A stretch of 54,777 nt of DNA from an uncultured Lachnospiraceae bacterium (GCA_910588865.1 CAJUSJ010000018.1:1-54777), one strand, 5' to 3'. Counted from the stretch's first letter, positions 7,426 through 17,418 are shown. The notes: generated by a model not told the origin, from the sequence alone. Made by a program: numbers and translations.

Positions 7426-8450
7426 AAAGTCACCCCTTTTTCTCCTTCCTCAATGGCACCGATGATGTAGGGCACATCTCCTGCCGCCTTGATGGCCTCC
7501 ATGGCTTTGTCAGCGTCCTGCCTGTCAACCGCCACGATCATTCCAATTCCCATATTGTAGGTATTGTACATCATCTCTTCCCCGATATCGCCTTTCTCTG
7601 CCAGCATGCGGAAAATAGCCGGAACCTGGTAGCTGTCCTTTCTGATCACCGCCCGGGTACCCTCTTTCAGCATCCGGGGCACATTTTCATAAAATCCGCC
7701 TCCTGTGATGTGGCAGCACGCCTTCACCGCCGCGCCCCCGTTCTTGATGCTCTTAAGGGCTTTTACGTAAATTCTGGTAGGTGCCAGAAGGGCTTCCCCC
7801 AGGGTCTTTCCCAGCTCCTCATAGTAGGTATTTAAGCCTTCTTTTGTCAGCTCTTTCTCAAATACCTTCCGGACCAGGGAAAATCCGTTGCTGTGGACTC
7901 CTGTGGAGGCCATACCGATGAGCACGTCTCCGGCTTTCAGATTCTCTCCCGTGATCATGTCTTTTTTATCACACACACCCACGGCAAATCCAGCCAGGTC
8001 ATAATCCTCCTCAGGCATCAGTCCCGGATGCTCCGCTGTCTCGCCTCCGATCAGCGCCGCGTCTGACTGGATACAGCCCTCCGCCACGCCTTTGACAATG
8101 TCCGCGATCTTCTCCGGAATATTCTTTCCGCATGCAATGTAGTCTAAGAAAAACAGAGGCTCGCCGCCAGCGCAGGCAATATCATTGACGCACATGGCCA
8201 CCGCGTCAATGCCGATGGTGTCATGCTTGTCCATGATAATGGCCAGCTTCACCTTGGTTCCGCATCCGTCTGTACCGGACAGAAGCACCGGCTCTTCCAT
8301 GTCCTTGATCTTAGACAGAGAAAACGCGCCGGAAAATCCTCCCAAACCTCCCAGAACCTCCGGGCGCATGGTCCCCATCACATGCTTTTTCATCAGCTCC
8401 ACTGACTTGTACCCTGCCTCGATATCCACTCCGGCTTTCTTGTAGTCCAT
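7419..8450 (-). CDS. purM: Phosphoribosylformylglycinamidine cyclo-ligase
   Basis: A 343-residue AIR synthetase (ATP-dependent ring closure of FGAM). Typical segments are DYKKAGVDIEAG at the N-terminus, LLSGTDGCGTKVKLA, DAVAMCVNDIACAGGEPLFF, GGETAEHPGL and HITGGGFYENVPR. The ATG at 8450 has GGAGG seven bases upstream and is chosen over an in-frame TTG at 8456. It sits between purE and purN and overlaps purN by 7 nt. Confidence 0.95.
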   Translation of the reverse strand: MDYKKAGVDIEAGYKSVELMKKHVMGTMRPEVLGGLGGFSGAFSLSKIKDMEEPVLLSGTDGCGTKVKLAIIMDKHDTIGIDAVAMCVNDIACAGGEPLFFLDYIACGKNIPEKIADIVKGVAEGCIQSDAALIGGETAEHPGLMPEEDYDLAGFAVGVCDKKDMITGENLKAGDVLIGMASTGVHSNGFSLVRKVFEKELTKEGLNTYYEELGKTLGEALLAPTRIYVKALKSIKNGGAAVKACCHITGGGFYENVPRMLKEGTRAVIRKDSYQVPAIFRMLAEKGDIGEEMMYNTYNMGIGMIVAVDRQDADKAMEAIKAAGDVPYIIGAIEEGEKGVTLC

Positions 8451-8491
8451 AACCAATCCTCCATCCTTTTCTGTCCCCGCTATCCCGGATC

Positions 8492-9010
8492 CTATTTCTT
8501 CATCTGTGCCAAGTATTCTTTATATCCTATCTCATCAAGCTTTCCGGCTTTTTTCACCACATCGTTTTTCAGGGATTCCGAGTAATCCTTCAGCCTTCCA
8601 AGAAGCTCCTGGTCTGAGGTGGCCAGGATCTTGGCCGCCAGGATCCCGGCGTTGGTTCCGCCGTTGATCGCCACTGTAGCCACAGGGATGCCTGACGGCA
8701 TCTGTACAATGGAGTACAGGGAATCCACCCCTCCAAGATCAGAGGTCTTCATAGGGATGCCGATAACCGGCATGGGGAACAGGGCCGCGCACATGCCCGG
8801 CAGATGGGCCGCTTTTCCCGCCCCCGCGATCACTACCTTCACACCTTTTTCCTCCAGGGATTTCGCGTACTGGAAGAAAATATCCGGTTCTCTGTGGGCG
8901 GAGATGACGGTCATCTCAAAATCAACCCCCAGCTTCTCCAAAATATCCGCTGCCTGCGCCATAACAGGCAGATCCGAATCACTGCCCATTACGATTCCAA
9001 CCTTAGCCAT
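8492..9010 (-). CDS. purE: N5-carboxyaminoimidazole ribonucleotide mutase
   Basis: A 172-residue PurE. The nucleotide-binding motif VGIVMGSDSDLPVM is at the N-terminus, followed by VISAHREPD (catalytic His) and AGAGKAAHLPGMCAA. It moves the carboxyl group of N5-CAIR to give CAIR; whether it is the class I (with PurK) or class II form cannot be settled here. It is the first gene of purEMN, with a promoter at 9053-9081 and a GGAG ribosome site. Confidence 0.94.
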   Translation of the reverse strand: MAKVGIVMGSDSDLPVMAQAADILEKLGVDFEMTVISAHREPDIFFQYAKSLEEKGVKVVIAGAGKAAHLPGMCAALFPMPVIGIPMKTSDLGGVDSLYSIVQMPSGIPVATVAINGGTNAGILAAKILATSDQELLGRLKDYSESLKNDVVKKAGKLDEIGYKEYLAQMKK

Positions 9011-9052
9011 AGCTTTTCTCCTTTTCTGTGTTCATATCTGTTTGGTACAAAC

Positions 9053-9081
9053 ATCATACAGTCTTTTATTAGAAGCGTCAA
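9053..9081 (-). promoter_or_regulatory. Promoter of purEMN
   Basis: TTGACG (9076-9081), 17-bp spacer, TATGAT (9053-9058), just after the stop of the DUF4132 gene. It makes purEMN a separate unit from the upstream cluster. Confidence 0.75.
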
Positions 9082-9099
9082 GATATTTATGCCAATTCA

Positions 9100-12000
9100 T
9101 CACCTGATCTGATCCAAAATAAAAGGATCCTTGATCTTCTTATCCTCAGCCAAAAGCACGATCTTGGACATGATCTCCGCTGTCTTGGGATCCTCATCCA
9201 CAAAGGGCAGGAAAAGCTTTCCCCTCTTCTGGCTGTGGACCGGAAGGATATTCAGCATGGCTCCGCCCTCCTGGTGGGCCGCGCCGCTTCCCAGGTGAAC
9301 CGAGTAGCGGGCCCTGGTTCCGTCGATCAGGGCGTGGCTGTCCTTCAGCGTCACGTTCTTTAACCCGAACAAGGGCAGGTTGAACTCCACAATGGCCCTT
9401 CTCATCTCAATGGTGGAATGGCTGGTCTCCGGGTCCACGCCCCCCGCGTGGGCGACGCTGACAGCCAGGTCCACATCCCGCATCACCTCGCTGTAGATCA
9501 GATCCGGCACCTGCTCAATGGTAAGAGGCATAAAGGTCTTCCTGTCTGAGAACTCCACCCACTCCAGTGTGGGAGCCTCCACATCGCTTGGAGAGAACCA
9601 GTCTGCCAGGGCATAGATCCTGGCGATGATATTTTCCTTATAATAGATCTTCTGAAGCCCATCCTCGTAGTCCGCGACCCAGCGGCGGCCCCTTAAGCAG
9701 CCCACTGTCTTCTGAGGCTGGATCTGGTTGCCCGCGAACATCCGGGAAGCTTTCAGTCCCAGCTCCTCCGGCAGCTTCACATACAGTTCCCTGAATACCT
9801 GCTTAAAGGGCTGACAGATCTGGTGGTCAAACAAATACTTCTGGTACTCATGCCACTGGCCTGATTTGTACAGATCCAGGGGGTGGGCAACGCGGAGCCT
9901 GGCCTCTGGCGCCAGGGAAAGGGTCTGGCCATCCCATGCCCGCAGGTTCAGATTCCCTGCCGCCAGGGCCTGCCCGTCAAAAGCCTCTGACGGGTCCGGA
10001 CAGGCGAATCCGGCAAAGTCCGGCTCTGGCGGGTTTTTCCGGCCCTCCCTGACAAACACCAGGGGTTCCAAAATAGCCTTCACCACCGGATTCTTAAACA
10101 GTCCCAGGACTTCCTCCGCCGTAAACCAGTCTCCGCCTTCCATGGACTCTTCCATCATCTTCTTTGTCCGGACATACTGGTCCTTTAACTTCTTGTGGGC
10201 ATCCTTCACCTTCAGAACATAAGGATTCTTGCCCAGCCTGGAGGGAAGAGATTTTAACTGCTTACCATTCTTCCGGCACAGGATGCCGCTTTTTCCATCC
10301 TTGCTGATCTCCAGACAGATTTCCACATCCTCCACCGGAGTCCAGCTCATATAAGGAATAAACTCCCGGATCAGCTCTGTCTCCATGTTCAGGGTCAGCC
10401 TGGTCACATCGGCAAAGCCCGCGTGAACGCTCAGATTCACCAACCCGATCTGGGCTGTCTTGGTCTCGCTGGCCCGCCTCTGGGCCCCGAACTGTCTGGC
10501 CTCCTTGGCGTAATTCTGGATAAACTGGTACCTCCCCACCATATCACTCTTCTTGTCCTTTTCAAAGGGAACCAGGCCGTAGCTCATAAGCAGATCCTTG
10601 TTTCTCTTGGCCCCGATCTGCGCGCGCAGCTGTTCTAAGGTCACCTTCCCTGTGGCCGCGTCCGCGTATTTTCTGGCCCTGGAGTGCTTCTGCCCATCGG
10701 AAATGTATTTTGCCGCCTTGTAGAGAAGGCTGAAATTTTTCTCTCCCAGAAGCCCATAGCACTCCCTGAACCAGTCAATGTCAAAAGCGCCGTCCTGGAG
10801 TTCTTCTACTGTCAGGGGTGTGTATTTGGCGATCATGGCCTGTTTGGATTCCTCAAACCGCTCATTCATATGAGCCATAAAATAGTAGCAGCCGCTTTTT
10901 AACCCATTCCAGCCCAGATACTCCTGGATCATGTCAATCCACTGGGGAGCGTACATGGCCACCTCCACCAGGCGGTCGGTCTTGATGCTGGTTCCTTTCA
11001 AGGCTGCCCTTAAGGTGTTTCCGTCCTCCCCCTCCCCGGGATAACAGGACTTTAACAGAAGGCTCAGAACCTCCTTCTTGGTGTTTCTGGAAGTATAATA
11101 CCAGGAATAATAGGTTTCCCGGCTTAAGGGGTCCTTTCCAAGAGCCATGAGAATCCTCACCAGATACTCCGCGCCCCGGATATAGGAAACCCCGATCATA
11201 TCCGGCGACACAGGAGTCTCCGCCTCGCCCCGGCGAAGCTCAATATCCACAAACACCGGGATAATGGCGTCATACAGCTCCCGGATCAGCTTTCCAAGCC
11301 AGGTATCCGGCCCCGCCAGCTCCCCGCCGCGTTCCATGATCTCACGGGCCATGGCGCTGCCGAAAAATTTGTTCCAAAGCTGCCGGTTGCCGGGCTTCGC
11401 GTACTCCCCCTTTACAAGCTGGGTCAGCGCCCGCAGACAGGTGCTCCGGTGGTAATAATTCAGCACAGCCTTAAAGAGGATATCCCGGGAAATCAGGCCC
11501 ATGTTATAAGCCTTTAAAAACCAGTAAGGCCCCAAAGGCGTCAGCCCATCCCCGTTGATGGTGTGGGTGTTTCCGACGGAAAAACGGGTCCGCTCCCGGT
11601 TCTCCATACATTTTAGCTCCAGGCTCCAGGCAGCGTAAAAGGCCTCCTTAAATTCCTCATCCGTCTCCCAGTACTGAAGTCCCTCCAAAAACCGGTCAAC
11701 AAACCGGATCCCGTTTACACACACCGTGGCATTGTGGAGATTGTCGTTCCAGCCCTTATACTGGTAAGAAATCATCATGTTCTTCTTGTCAGTCACCCGT
11801 ACCAGGGCCCTGGCTGCTTCAATTCCGGCCTTCAGCAGGAATTTCTTATCCTGAAACTCAAAACGGTAGATCATTCGGATCTCATTGACCTGCCTGGGAT
11901 ATTCCAGGCTCAAAGGCTCTGGCTTAAAGGGCATTTTCCCAAAAAGCGCCTCATAAAACAGCCGGCTGTTTTTATATATGTCGCTGTTGGCCAGGAGCTG

Positions 12001-14262
12001 TCTCGCCTCCAGCTCCACAAAGGTGCCGTAATCCCGGATCTCCTCCTGGTAAAAAGCCCGCAGTTCCTTTTCCAGGGGATAACTTTCCAACCCGAAATGC
12101 CCCTCCTCATCCATGGAGCAGTCTTTCTTGCGCCAGAACGAGTTGCCGATCAAGGTCTTGTCGCCGGTGGCTGACTCGTACTCGTCATCCTTGTGCGCCC
12201 CGATGAGGGCGTCCAGCTTCCTGAGCTTCTCTATAATCTCCCTCTCTGGCAGAGGAATACACTGTCCCAGGGTATGGGTTCCCGGATCCTCCTGGGGGAT
12301 GTCCTCCTCAGCGTCAGGGTCATAAAGCCCAAATCCTTTTTGGGCGGCACCGGAAGGCTGTCTGTTCCCCAAAATCTCCTCCAGAAGCACTTTCTCCTTG
12401 TCAGAAGGATTCTCCACCAGAGACGCGAGAGGCCTTACCCTCTGGTACAATGAGGCCCTCTCCTTCTGTGACGACAGGCGCAGGAGAAGGTCAAGACCTC
12501 CGCCCCGCTTTTCTTCTTTCTTGTCCGACAAAAGCCGCTTTAAACATTCCTCCATGGCCTTGTCTGGCTGTCCCATGAGAATGCCAAGCAGTTCTCCCCG
12601 AAGACCGCTTCTCTTAAACCGCAGCATGTCTTCCATCAGCGCATAGTCCCGGCTGTCCAGAGGCAACTTCTTTACCAGGGAAATGGCCTTCTTTGATGTA
12701 TATTCCTCCGTGATCCCCATAGCCTTGATCAGGATATCCTTCTGGGCCCGGTTTTTAGGATTGTGCAGCAGGAGAGTCAAAAAATTATGTCTGCCATAGG
12801 TTCCCGACATCTCCCCCAAAAGGCCGGCTGCCTCCGTGATCTTGTCCTCATCCTCCAGCACATAGGCCAAAAAGGCCAGATGGCTGATCAAATGGGCCGG
12901 CATCATCTCCACCCGGTACCACGGGAAGATACAGGGGGCATAGACCAGGCCTTTTTTGGGAATCTGCTGGTACACACCGCGGAATATCCCGTAAAGAGCC
13001 TGGGCCTCCTCCCGGCTATCATAATAATCAGTAACAACTGGTTTCGCGGGCCTTTCCTCTCGCCCGCTCCTGGAATCCCATTTCAGAAGCCCATTCACCC
13101 AGCTGTAAAGCTCTGCGGAATAGGCGGGAAGAAAGGCCGCCACCAGCTCCAGATCATCATGGTATTCTAAAAGAACCTTTTTCGCCGCTTTTTTCCTGAT
13201 CTGTCCGTCAAACAGATTCTGATTATAATAGGAAGCCGTCAGCTTCTGATTTTTCGTGCCATAGTCGATGAGATTCATCATGGCCTCCACAGCCTTGTCC
13301 GTCTCATCAAAACCCAGGGCCCACAAGGCCACGCTGATCTCAATCGAATCATTGCCTGCCAGCAGCTTCCGGCAAAAGCCTTTGTCCCTGAGACACTGGC
13401 TCATGAGGGCCAACATCTTTTCGGTAACCCGGTCCACATTGTTCTCATCAAAGATCCCGATCCATGTAGCGATGGACCGCTTCACAGAAGAATACCGGCT
13501 TAGATCGTTGTCCTCTATGACCTTTAAAAGCAGCAGAAACGCCTCTTTTGTCCCCTCGTCCATGGCCTCGCAGATACACTGGCGAAGCCCCTCCTGAAGC
13601 CTGGCCGCCAGAAGAAGGTCTCCCAGCAGTTTATGTAACTCTTTGCTGTCCGACCGGATGATCCCCAGAATCATCTCCCGGTTCAGGTAAGCGGTGTTGT
13701 TCTCGCTTAAGATCAGATCCTTCAGGGCATTGATGACGTTCTGATTGCCCCGGTCGATCTCCGCCGCATAGATGTAGCTGAACCCCCGCTCAAAATTCCA
13801 GGAGTTTTTCGCGTAATCCAGGGTCTCCTCATCAAGCCGCCCGTAGATGTAGTCCTCCACCGGCACCTTACAGTATCCCAGGTTCTCATAAGCCATCAGA
13901 ATGAGAAACGCCTGACGGACACAGGGGCCGTATCTGGCTGTCCGCACCGTCCTCCGGTTCCATCCCGCTGAGAAAGGAAAACGGTTCAGCTTATCTACAA
14001 TGTATAAAAACGACTCCGCGAACTCCTCTGGAACAAAAAATTTTAAAAGCCCGCTTCCCCCAAACCACTGGGAGGGAGTCAGCTCCTCTGCCTTATAAAA
14101 CTGGGTCACTGCCCCGGAGATGGTCTTTCCCCCAATTCCGTTTCCCAAAAGATCCACAGCCAGCTCCTTATCCCGCCCTGACATTCTCCCCAGCCTTCTG
14201 TCCCTCTCCGCCTTCCTGGCCCGGTCTATAGCTTCCCTGGTATTTCCGTCGTACTCTCCCAT
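9100..14262 (-). CDS. Giant DUF4132-type protein
   Basis: A 1720-residue protein with no signal peptide or membrane segment. The last 250 residues match the DUF4132/MolR-like pattern (for example YSEVMRDVDLAVSVAHAGG, then FGLKNVTLKDSHALIDG and a closing VLLAEDKKIKDP segment). The central region (about residues 150-650) is rich in short amphipathic helices resembling HEAT-like repeats. Function is unknown in the family; there is an old molybdate-metabolism label for E. coli relatives, unproven here. It starts one base after the 156-residue gene stops, with GGGAGG as ribosome site, so the two are co-expressed. It ends just before the purEMN promoter. Confidence 0.85.
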   Translation of the reverse strand: MGEYDGNTREAIDRARKAERDRRLGRMSGRDKELAVDLLGNGIGGKTISGAVTQFYKAEELTPSQWFGGSGLLKFFVPEEFAESFLYIVDKLNRFPFSAGWNRRTVRTARYGPCVRQAFLILMAYENLGYCKVPVEDYIYGRLDEETLDYAKNSWNFERGFSYIYAAEIDRGNQNVINALKDLILSENNTAYLNREMILGIIRSDSKELHKLLGDLLLAARLQEGLRQCICEAMDEGTKEAFLLLLKVIEDNDLSRYSSVKRSIATWIGIFDENNVDRVTEKMLALMSQCLRDKGFCRKLLAGNDSIEISVALWALGFDETDKAVEAMMNLIDYGTKNQKLTASYYNQNLFDGQIRKKAAKKVLLEYHDDLELVAAFLPAYSAELYSWVNGLLKWDSRSGREERPAKPVVTDYYDSREEAQALYGIFRGVYQQIPKKGLVYAPCIFPWYRVEMMPAHLISHLAFLAYVLEDEDKITEAAGLLGEMSGTYGRHNFLTLLLHNPKNRAQKDILIKAMGITEEYTSKKAISLVKKLPLDSRDYALMEDMLRFKRSGLRGELLGILMGQPDKAMEECLKRLLSDKKEEKRGGGLDLLLRLSSQKERASLYQRVRPLASLVENPSDKEKVLLEEILGNRQPSGAAQKGFGLYDPDAEEDIPQEDPGTHTLGQCIPLPEREIIEKLRKLDALIGAHKDDEYESATGDKTLIGNSFWRKKDCSMDEEGHFGLESYPLEKELRAFYQEEIRDYGTFVELEARQLLANSDIYKNSRLFYEALFGKMPFKPEPLSLEYPRQVNEIRMIYRFEFQDKKFLLKAGIEAARALVRVTDKKNMMISYQYKGWNDNLHNATVCVNGIRFVDRFLEGLQYWETDEEFKEAFYAAWSLELKCMENRERTRFSVGNTHTINGDGLTPLGPYWFLKAYNMGLISRDILFKAVLNYYHRSTCLRALTQLVKGEYAKPGNRQLWNKFFGSAMAREIMERGGELAGPDTWLGKLIRELYDAIIPVFVDIELRRGEAETPVSPDMIGVSYIRGAEYLVRILMALGKDPLSRETYYSWYYTSRNTKKEVLSLLLKSCYPGEGEDGNTLRAALKGTSIKTDRLVEVAMYAPQWIDMIQEYLGWNGLKSGCYYFMAHMNERFEESKQAMIAKYTPLTVEELQDGAFDIDWFRECYGLLGEKNFSLLYKAAKYISDGQKHSRARKYADAATGKVTLEQLRAQIGAKRNKDLLMSYGLVPFEKDKKSDMVGRYQFIQNYAKEARQFGAQRRASETKTAQIGLVNLSVHAGFADVTRLTLNMETELIREFIPYMSWTPVEDVEICLEISKDGKSGILCRKNGKQLKSLPSRLGKNPYVLKVKDAHKKLKDQYVRTKKMMEESMEGGDWFTAEEVLGLFKNPVVKAILEPLVFVREGRKNPPEPDFAGFACPDPSEAFDGQALAAGNLNLRAWDGQTLSLAPEARLRVAHPLDLYKSGQWHEYQKYLFDHQICQPFKQVFRELYVKLPEELGLKASRMFAGNQIQPQKTVGCLRGRRWVADYEDGLQKIYYKENIIARIYALADWFSPSDVEAPTLEWVEFSDRKTFMPLTIEQVPDLIYSEVMRDVDLAVSVAHAGGVDPETSHSTIEMRRAIVEFNLPLFGLKNVTLKDSHALIDGTRARYSVHLGSGAAHQEGGAMLNILPVHSQKRGKLFLPFVDEDPKTAEIMSKIVLLAEDKKIKDPFILDQIR

Positions 14263-14263
14263 A

Positions 14264-14734
14264 TCACCACATCCTCCCTGTAAGCATAGTCATTTTCACA
14301 AAAGTAAACACATTTTCCCCGGTAACCTTAAGCCTTTCATCCAGGGATTCCAGGGGCCTGTTGTCCAGAAAGATCCGGTAGATCCCGTCTTCAAAGCACT
14401 GGATGGCATTGTCCGCGGCTTTCCTGGGGTCCGCCTCCTTGTCGCCGTAGACAGCCCCGAAGGAAATCTTTCCGCCCGCAGCCTTATCTCCTATCTCCTC
14501 CTTTGTGAGACACTTGAGAATCTCCGGCTGCTCCAGACGCTTATTGTAATCCTCCACCCCAGCCTTCGTCAGCTCTGTGATCAGCTCCCTGACCGTGAAG
14601 GAGCCTCCTCCCATGTGGGACGGTTCATGCCCCAGGGCCCCATCCCCGCTTTCTCCCAACGGCAAATCATAGATCACTGTCTCCACTGACTGTTTTCTCT
14701 TTCCCATGTGTTTTACGTTTACCTTTATCTCCAT
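14264..14734 (-). CDS. Conserved hypothetical protein, 156 residues, in the DUF4132 cluster
   Basis: I do not recognise a named family. The ATG at 14734 has GAGG eight bases upstream; an ATG at 14761 would overlap the preceding gene and lacks a site. The N-terminus alternates hydrophobic residues (MEIKVNVKHMGKR) and is followed by a helix-like FTVRELITELTKAGVEDYN, a pattern that resembles beta-grasp proteins. It ends in a hydrophobic FTFVKMTMLTGRMW. No transmembrane segment, no cysteine pairs and no catalytic motif are seen. It lies between the M29-like peptidase (11 nt gap) and the DUF4132 gene (1 nt gap), implying a shared function. Confidence 0.8.
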   Translation of the reverse strand: MEIKVNVKHMGKRKQSVETVIYDLPLGESGDGALGHEPSHMGGGSFTVRELITELTKAGVEDYNKRLEQPEILKCLTKEEIGDKAAGGKISFGAVYGDKEADPRKAADNAIQCFEDGIYRIFLDNRPLESLDERLKVTGENVFTFVKMTMLTGRMW

Positions 14735-14744
14735 ATGATCATCC

Positions 14745-16829
14745 TCAGCCTTCACATTCATCCAATGCTCTGTTGAGCACGCGGCTTCCAACCGCCACAA
14801 ACCTTCCGCCCTCAATCACAGGCAGCTTCTTCCCGTCCGCCGTCACCCCGTAGATCTCGTCCAGCTCTCTGTAAGGGATGGTAATGTCTGTATGGCAGTT
14901 AAAATAGGCTTTGGACAGATCCTCCTTCCTCTGGACAGAGATCTCGTTATCCCTCGCGATAATCTCTTTCCCGTCAGGATTAAACACCGCCGTGTCCTCG
15001 GACCAGCTGTAGCAGGTATCTCCCACGGCGAAATGAGGCCCCATTTTCTCCACAATCAGAATGGGCAGTTTATCCACAATGCCATATTTCTGAGCCATGG
15101 CATAGGCCGCCGTGTTGGTTCCGATGGCAAACTCTCCCATGGGAAGTGTGTCGTGATTTTTCAGAATCATCTGTTTCACCAGGGCCTCCCCTGCTTTTTT
15201 ATCCTCAAAATTGTCACAGGAATAAGAGACCACTTTCCCATCTTTAAATTCCATGTTCAGGTTTCGGAACTGGAAATCCCCGATATACACACTGCTGACC
15301 TCCAAGGTTCCCTCTGTGCCTGCCAGCACCGGGGAGGTGAAGACTTCTCCCAGAGGAATGTTTACATCCGCCACACAGTTTTCAAAATTGGTCTCCCTGG
15401 CCGGGTCCTTTAGGGTGTGGAGCTTGACGGTCAGATTGGTCCTGTTTTCCCCTTTTCCCGTGATCACCACATGGTCCGCCTGGTCCAGACAATCAATGAT
15501 GGACTGCTGGATCTCCTTGTAGATCTCATAGTCCAGGGTATTGATCCGGATCGTCTCCTCGAAGATCTCCGGGAAATTTTCTCCGATAGACGGCTTTGGA
15601 AAGGCGATGATGGTAAAGCTGGTCTCCTCCCCCGGCATGTACTGATTTGTCACCTGAGTCAATTCATTGGCATGGGCTATGGTCAGCTTTTCCTGCTTTT
15701 CGCTGAGAGAGAAGGCCTCCGGCTTGTTCACTGGCTCAAAGCCTTCCTCTCCAAAGGTCTCAATAACAGCAGGGCCGCCGTATTCCCCTGCCTGCTTCTT
15801 CCACGTCTCATAGGCGCTCTTGTGCACTGCCAGCTTCCTGTCCGTGAAACCTTTTTTCATGTACAGGGCTGAGTCGTACCGGTGGTCGTAGTCATACTGG
15901 CGGTTTGGGGAGGTTCCGTGAAATCCCCTTTTCCTATTGGGATTTTTGTTCACCGACCACTGGGCGGACCGGTAGATCACCGGCTCCAGACCCATATCCC
16001 TGAAATTCTCCACCGCTTTTTTCACCATGAGCTCAAAGCCCAGCTCATAGATCACAGCCACGGTCCTCTTTTTGGACAGATCCCGGCCAGTAACCTCAAA
16101 TCCCTTCCGGTACCCTTCTGTGTAAGTACCTGCCATGCGGTCAATGGTCTCCTCGGGAAGGCTGTTTAAAAATCCCGCGATCTTTTCCTCCTCCTCAGAC
16201 ACATATTCCCCATAATAATACAGATACTTAAGATCCCCAAGGTCGCTGTCCATAATAATGTCCTTTCCAAAGGACAGGGCTGGGTCCAAAAGCTCCCGGA
16301 TCCGGTAAGACACGGTCAGGTCCGTGTAGTCGCTGTTAAACCAGTAGATAATATCCCGGATCTCCTGGACAGAGGGGAGTTCCCCCTCAAACAGATTGTA
16401 GATCTGGATAAACAGTTCATTTAAAATCGTGATCTCCGTAAGGCGGCTCTCCACGGCAAAAGCGATCTGTCCGCGGATCTCCGTATACAGATAAGAGAGC
16501 AGGGGGCCCATATCCGGACCAAGCTCCCTTGCCGCCCAGGCCGGATTGGCATAGCTGTTTTTATAGTTGGCAGGAAGGATATCCTGGTACAGCCGCCCAT
16601 TCCACTCCTTCAGCTCCTCCAGGCCCAGGGTCCTGTACCGCCCTTCCTCAACAGCCCGGCTCAGTTCCCCGATCATTTGGATAAAGGCCCCTGTCTTTTT
16701 AAAATATCGGTCAAAGGGGGCAGCCACTGTCCGCTCCTCCCCTATGGCCTTCACTCTCTCCATGGCCAATTCATATCTCTCCAGGACCGCCTCATTGTCC
16801 TGGGCAAAGAATTCTCTGTAGTCCATCAT
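14745..16829 (-). CDS. M29-family aminopeptidase-like metalloprotein
   Basis: A 694-residue protein. The C-terminal 350 residues match the M29 (aminopeptidase T/AmpS) family: DVNIPLGEVFTSPV and GEFAIGTN hold the Glu ligands, GPHFAVGDTCYSW a His, and NCHTDITIPY the HxD pair. All metal ligands known for the family appear to be present. The N-terminal 320 residues are an extension not needed in standard M29 enzymes of about 400 residues, and they look helical. It is likely a cytosolic peptidase, but the extension and its fixed neighbours suggest a dedicated substrate. It starts 4 nt after the upstream membrane-protein gene. Confidence 0.85.
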   Translation of the reverse strand: MMDYREFFAQDNEAVLERYELAMERVKAIGEERTVAAPFDRYFKKTGAFIQMIGELSRAVEEGRYRTLGLEELKEWNGRLYQDILPANYKNSYANPAWAARELGPDMGPLLSYLYTEIRGQIAFAVESRLTEITILNELFIQIYNLFEGELPSVQEIRDIIYWFNSDYTDLTVSYRIRELLDPALSFGKDIIMDSDLGDLKYLYYYGEYVSEEEEKIAGFLNSLPEETIDRMAGTYTEGYRKGFEVTGRDLSKKRTVAVIYELGFELMVKKAVENFRDMGLEPVIYRSAQWSVNKNPNRKRGFHGTSPNRQYDYDHRYDSALYMKKGFTDRKLAVHKSAYETWKKQAGEYGGPAVIETFGEEGFEPVNKPEAFSLSEKQEKLTIAHANELTQVTNQYMPGEETSFTIIAFPKPSIGENFPEIFEETIRINTLDYEIYKEIQQSIIDCLDQADHVVITGKGENRTNLTVKLHTLKDPARETNFENCVADVNIPLGEVFTSPVLAGTEGTLEVSSVYIGDFQFRNLNMEFKDGKVVSYSCDNFEDKKAGEALVKQMILKNHDTLPMGEFAIGTNTAAYAMAQKYGIVDKLPILIVEKMGPHFAVGDTCYSWSEDTAVFNPDGKEIIARDNEISVQRKEDLSKAYFNCHTDITIPYRELDEIYGVTADGKKLPVIEGGRFVAVGSRVLNRALDECEG

Positions 16830-16833
16830 TCAT

Positions 16834-17418
16834 TCACCCTCTTAATCCGATCATAATAATACCTGTCCACGCCGCGAGCATTAGGACGCTGACGCCGATC
16901 CCAAGCTTTGCCAGGATATAATTTTTGTCATCCTCCAGAAAGGAGATGGCTCCATACCAGATGGCGATCACTGACAAAAAAATGCTGCACAGCCCCATGG
17001 CACCGTAAGGCAGTCCTGCCTGTCCCTGGGTGGTCACGGCTTCTCCGATCCCAACACCGCCCAAGGCCAGCGCCGCCGCTGTGAGGATCATGGACATCTT
17101 GCTGCGGGCCGCGAAAGGCTTCCGCACATAGGACACCCGGCTGGCGGCCAGCTCCTTCATCTCCCGGATATTCCGTTCCTTTCTGGCCTGCCTTGCCGCC
17201 ATGATCTCCTTTTTTCTCTTCTGGATCTCCCGCTCCCTCTCCCCGTCAGGCTCCAGGTATTTTCGGAGTACAGAATTTTTCTCATAGGTCAGGGACTCTC
17301 TTTCCAGCCCGCCGTACCCTCCTGCCTGCCTGCCTGCCGCCCCGGAAGCTTCCCCCCGTCCAAACTTTTTTTCTTTTCTAAATCTCATTGTACGCCGTTT
17401 CCCCGTTTTTCCTGGCAC
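16834..17418 (-). CDS. Small membrane protein with a charged N-terminus (DUF6142-like)
   Basis: A 194-residue protein. The first 105 residues are very basic and Glu/Arg-rich with a helical, coiled-coil-like stretch; the last 85 hold three hydrophobic segments (SMILTAAALALGG, then GLCSIFLSVIAIWYG, and LGIGVSVLMLAAWTGIIM). The GTG at 17418 has AAGGAGG seven bases upstream; an ATG at 17388 is the alternative. It overlaps the end of the vanZ-like gene by 41 nt and is followed 4 nt later by the M29 gene. The match to DUF6142 is from memory and tentative; function is unknown. Confidence 0.7.
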   Translation of the reverse strand: MPGKTGKRRTMRFRKEKKFGRGEASGAAGRQAGGYGGLERESLTYEKNSVLRKYLEPDGEREREIQKRKKEIMAARQARKERNIREMKELAASRVSYVRKPFAARSKMSMILTAAALALGGVGIGEAVTTQGQAGLPYGAMGLCSIFLSVIAIWYGAISFLEDDKNYILAKLGIGVSVLMLAAWTGIIMIGLRG

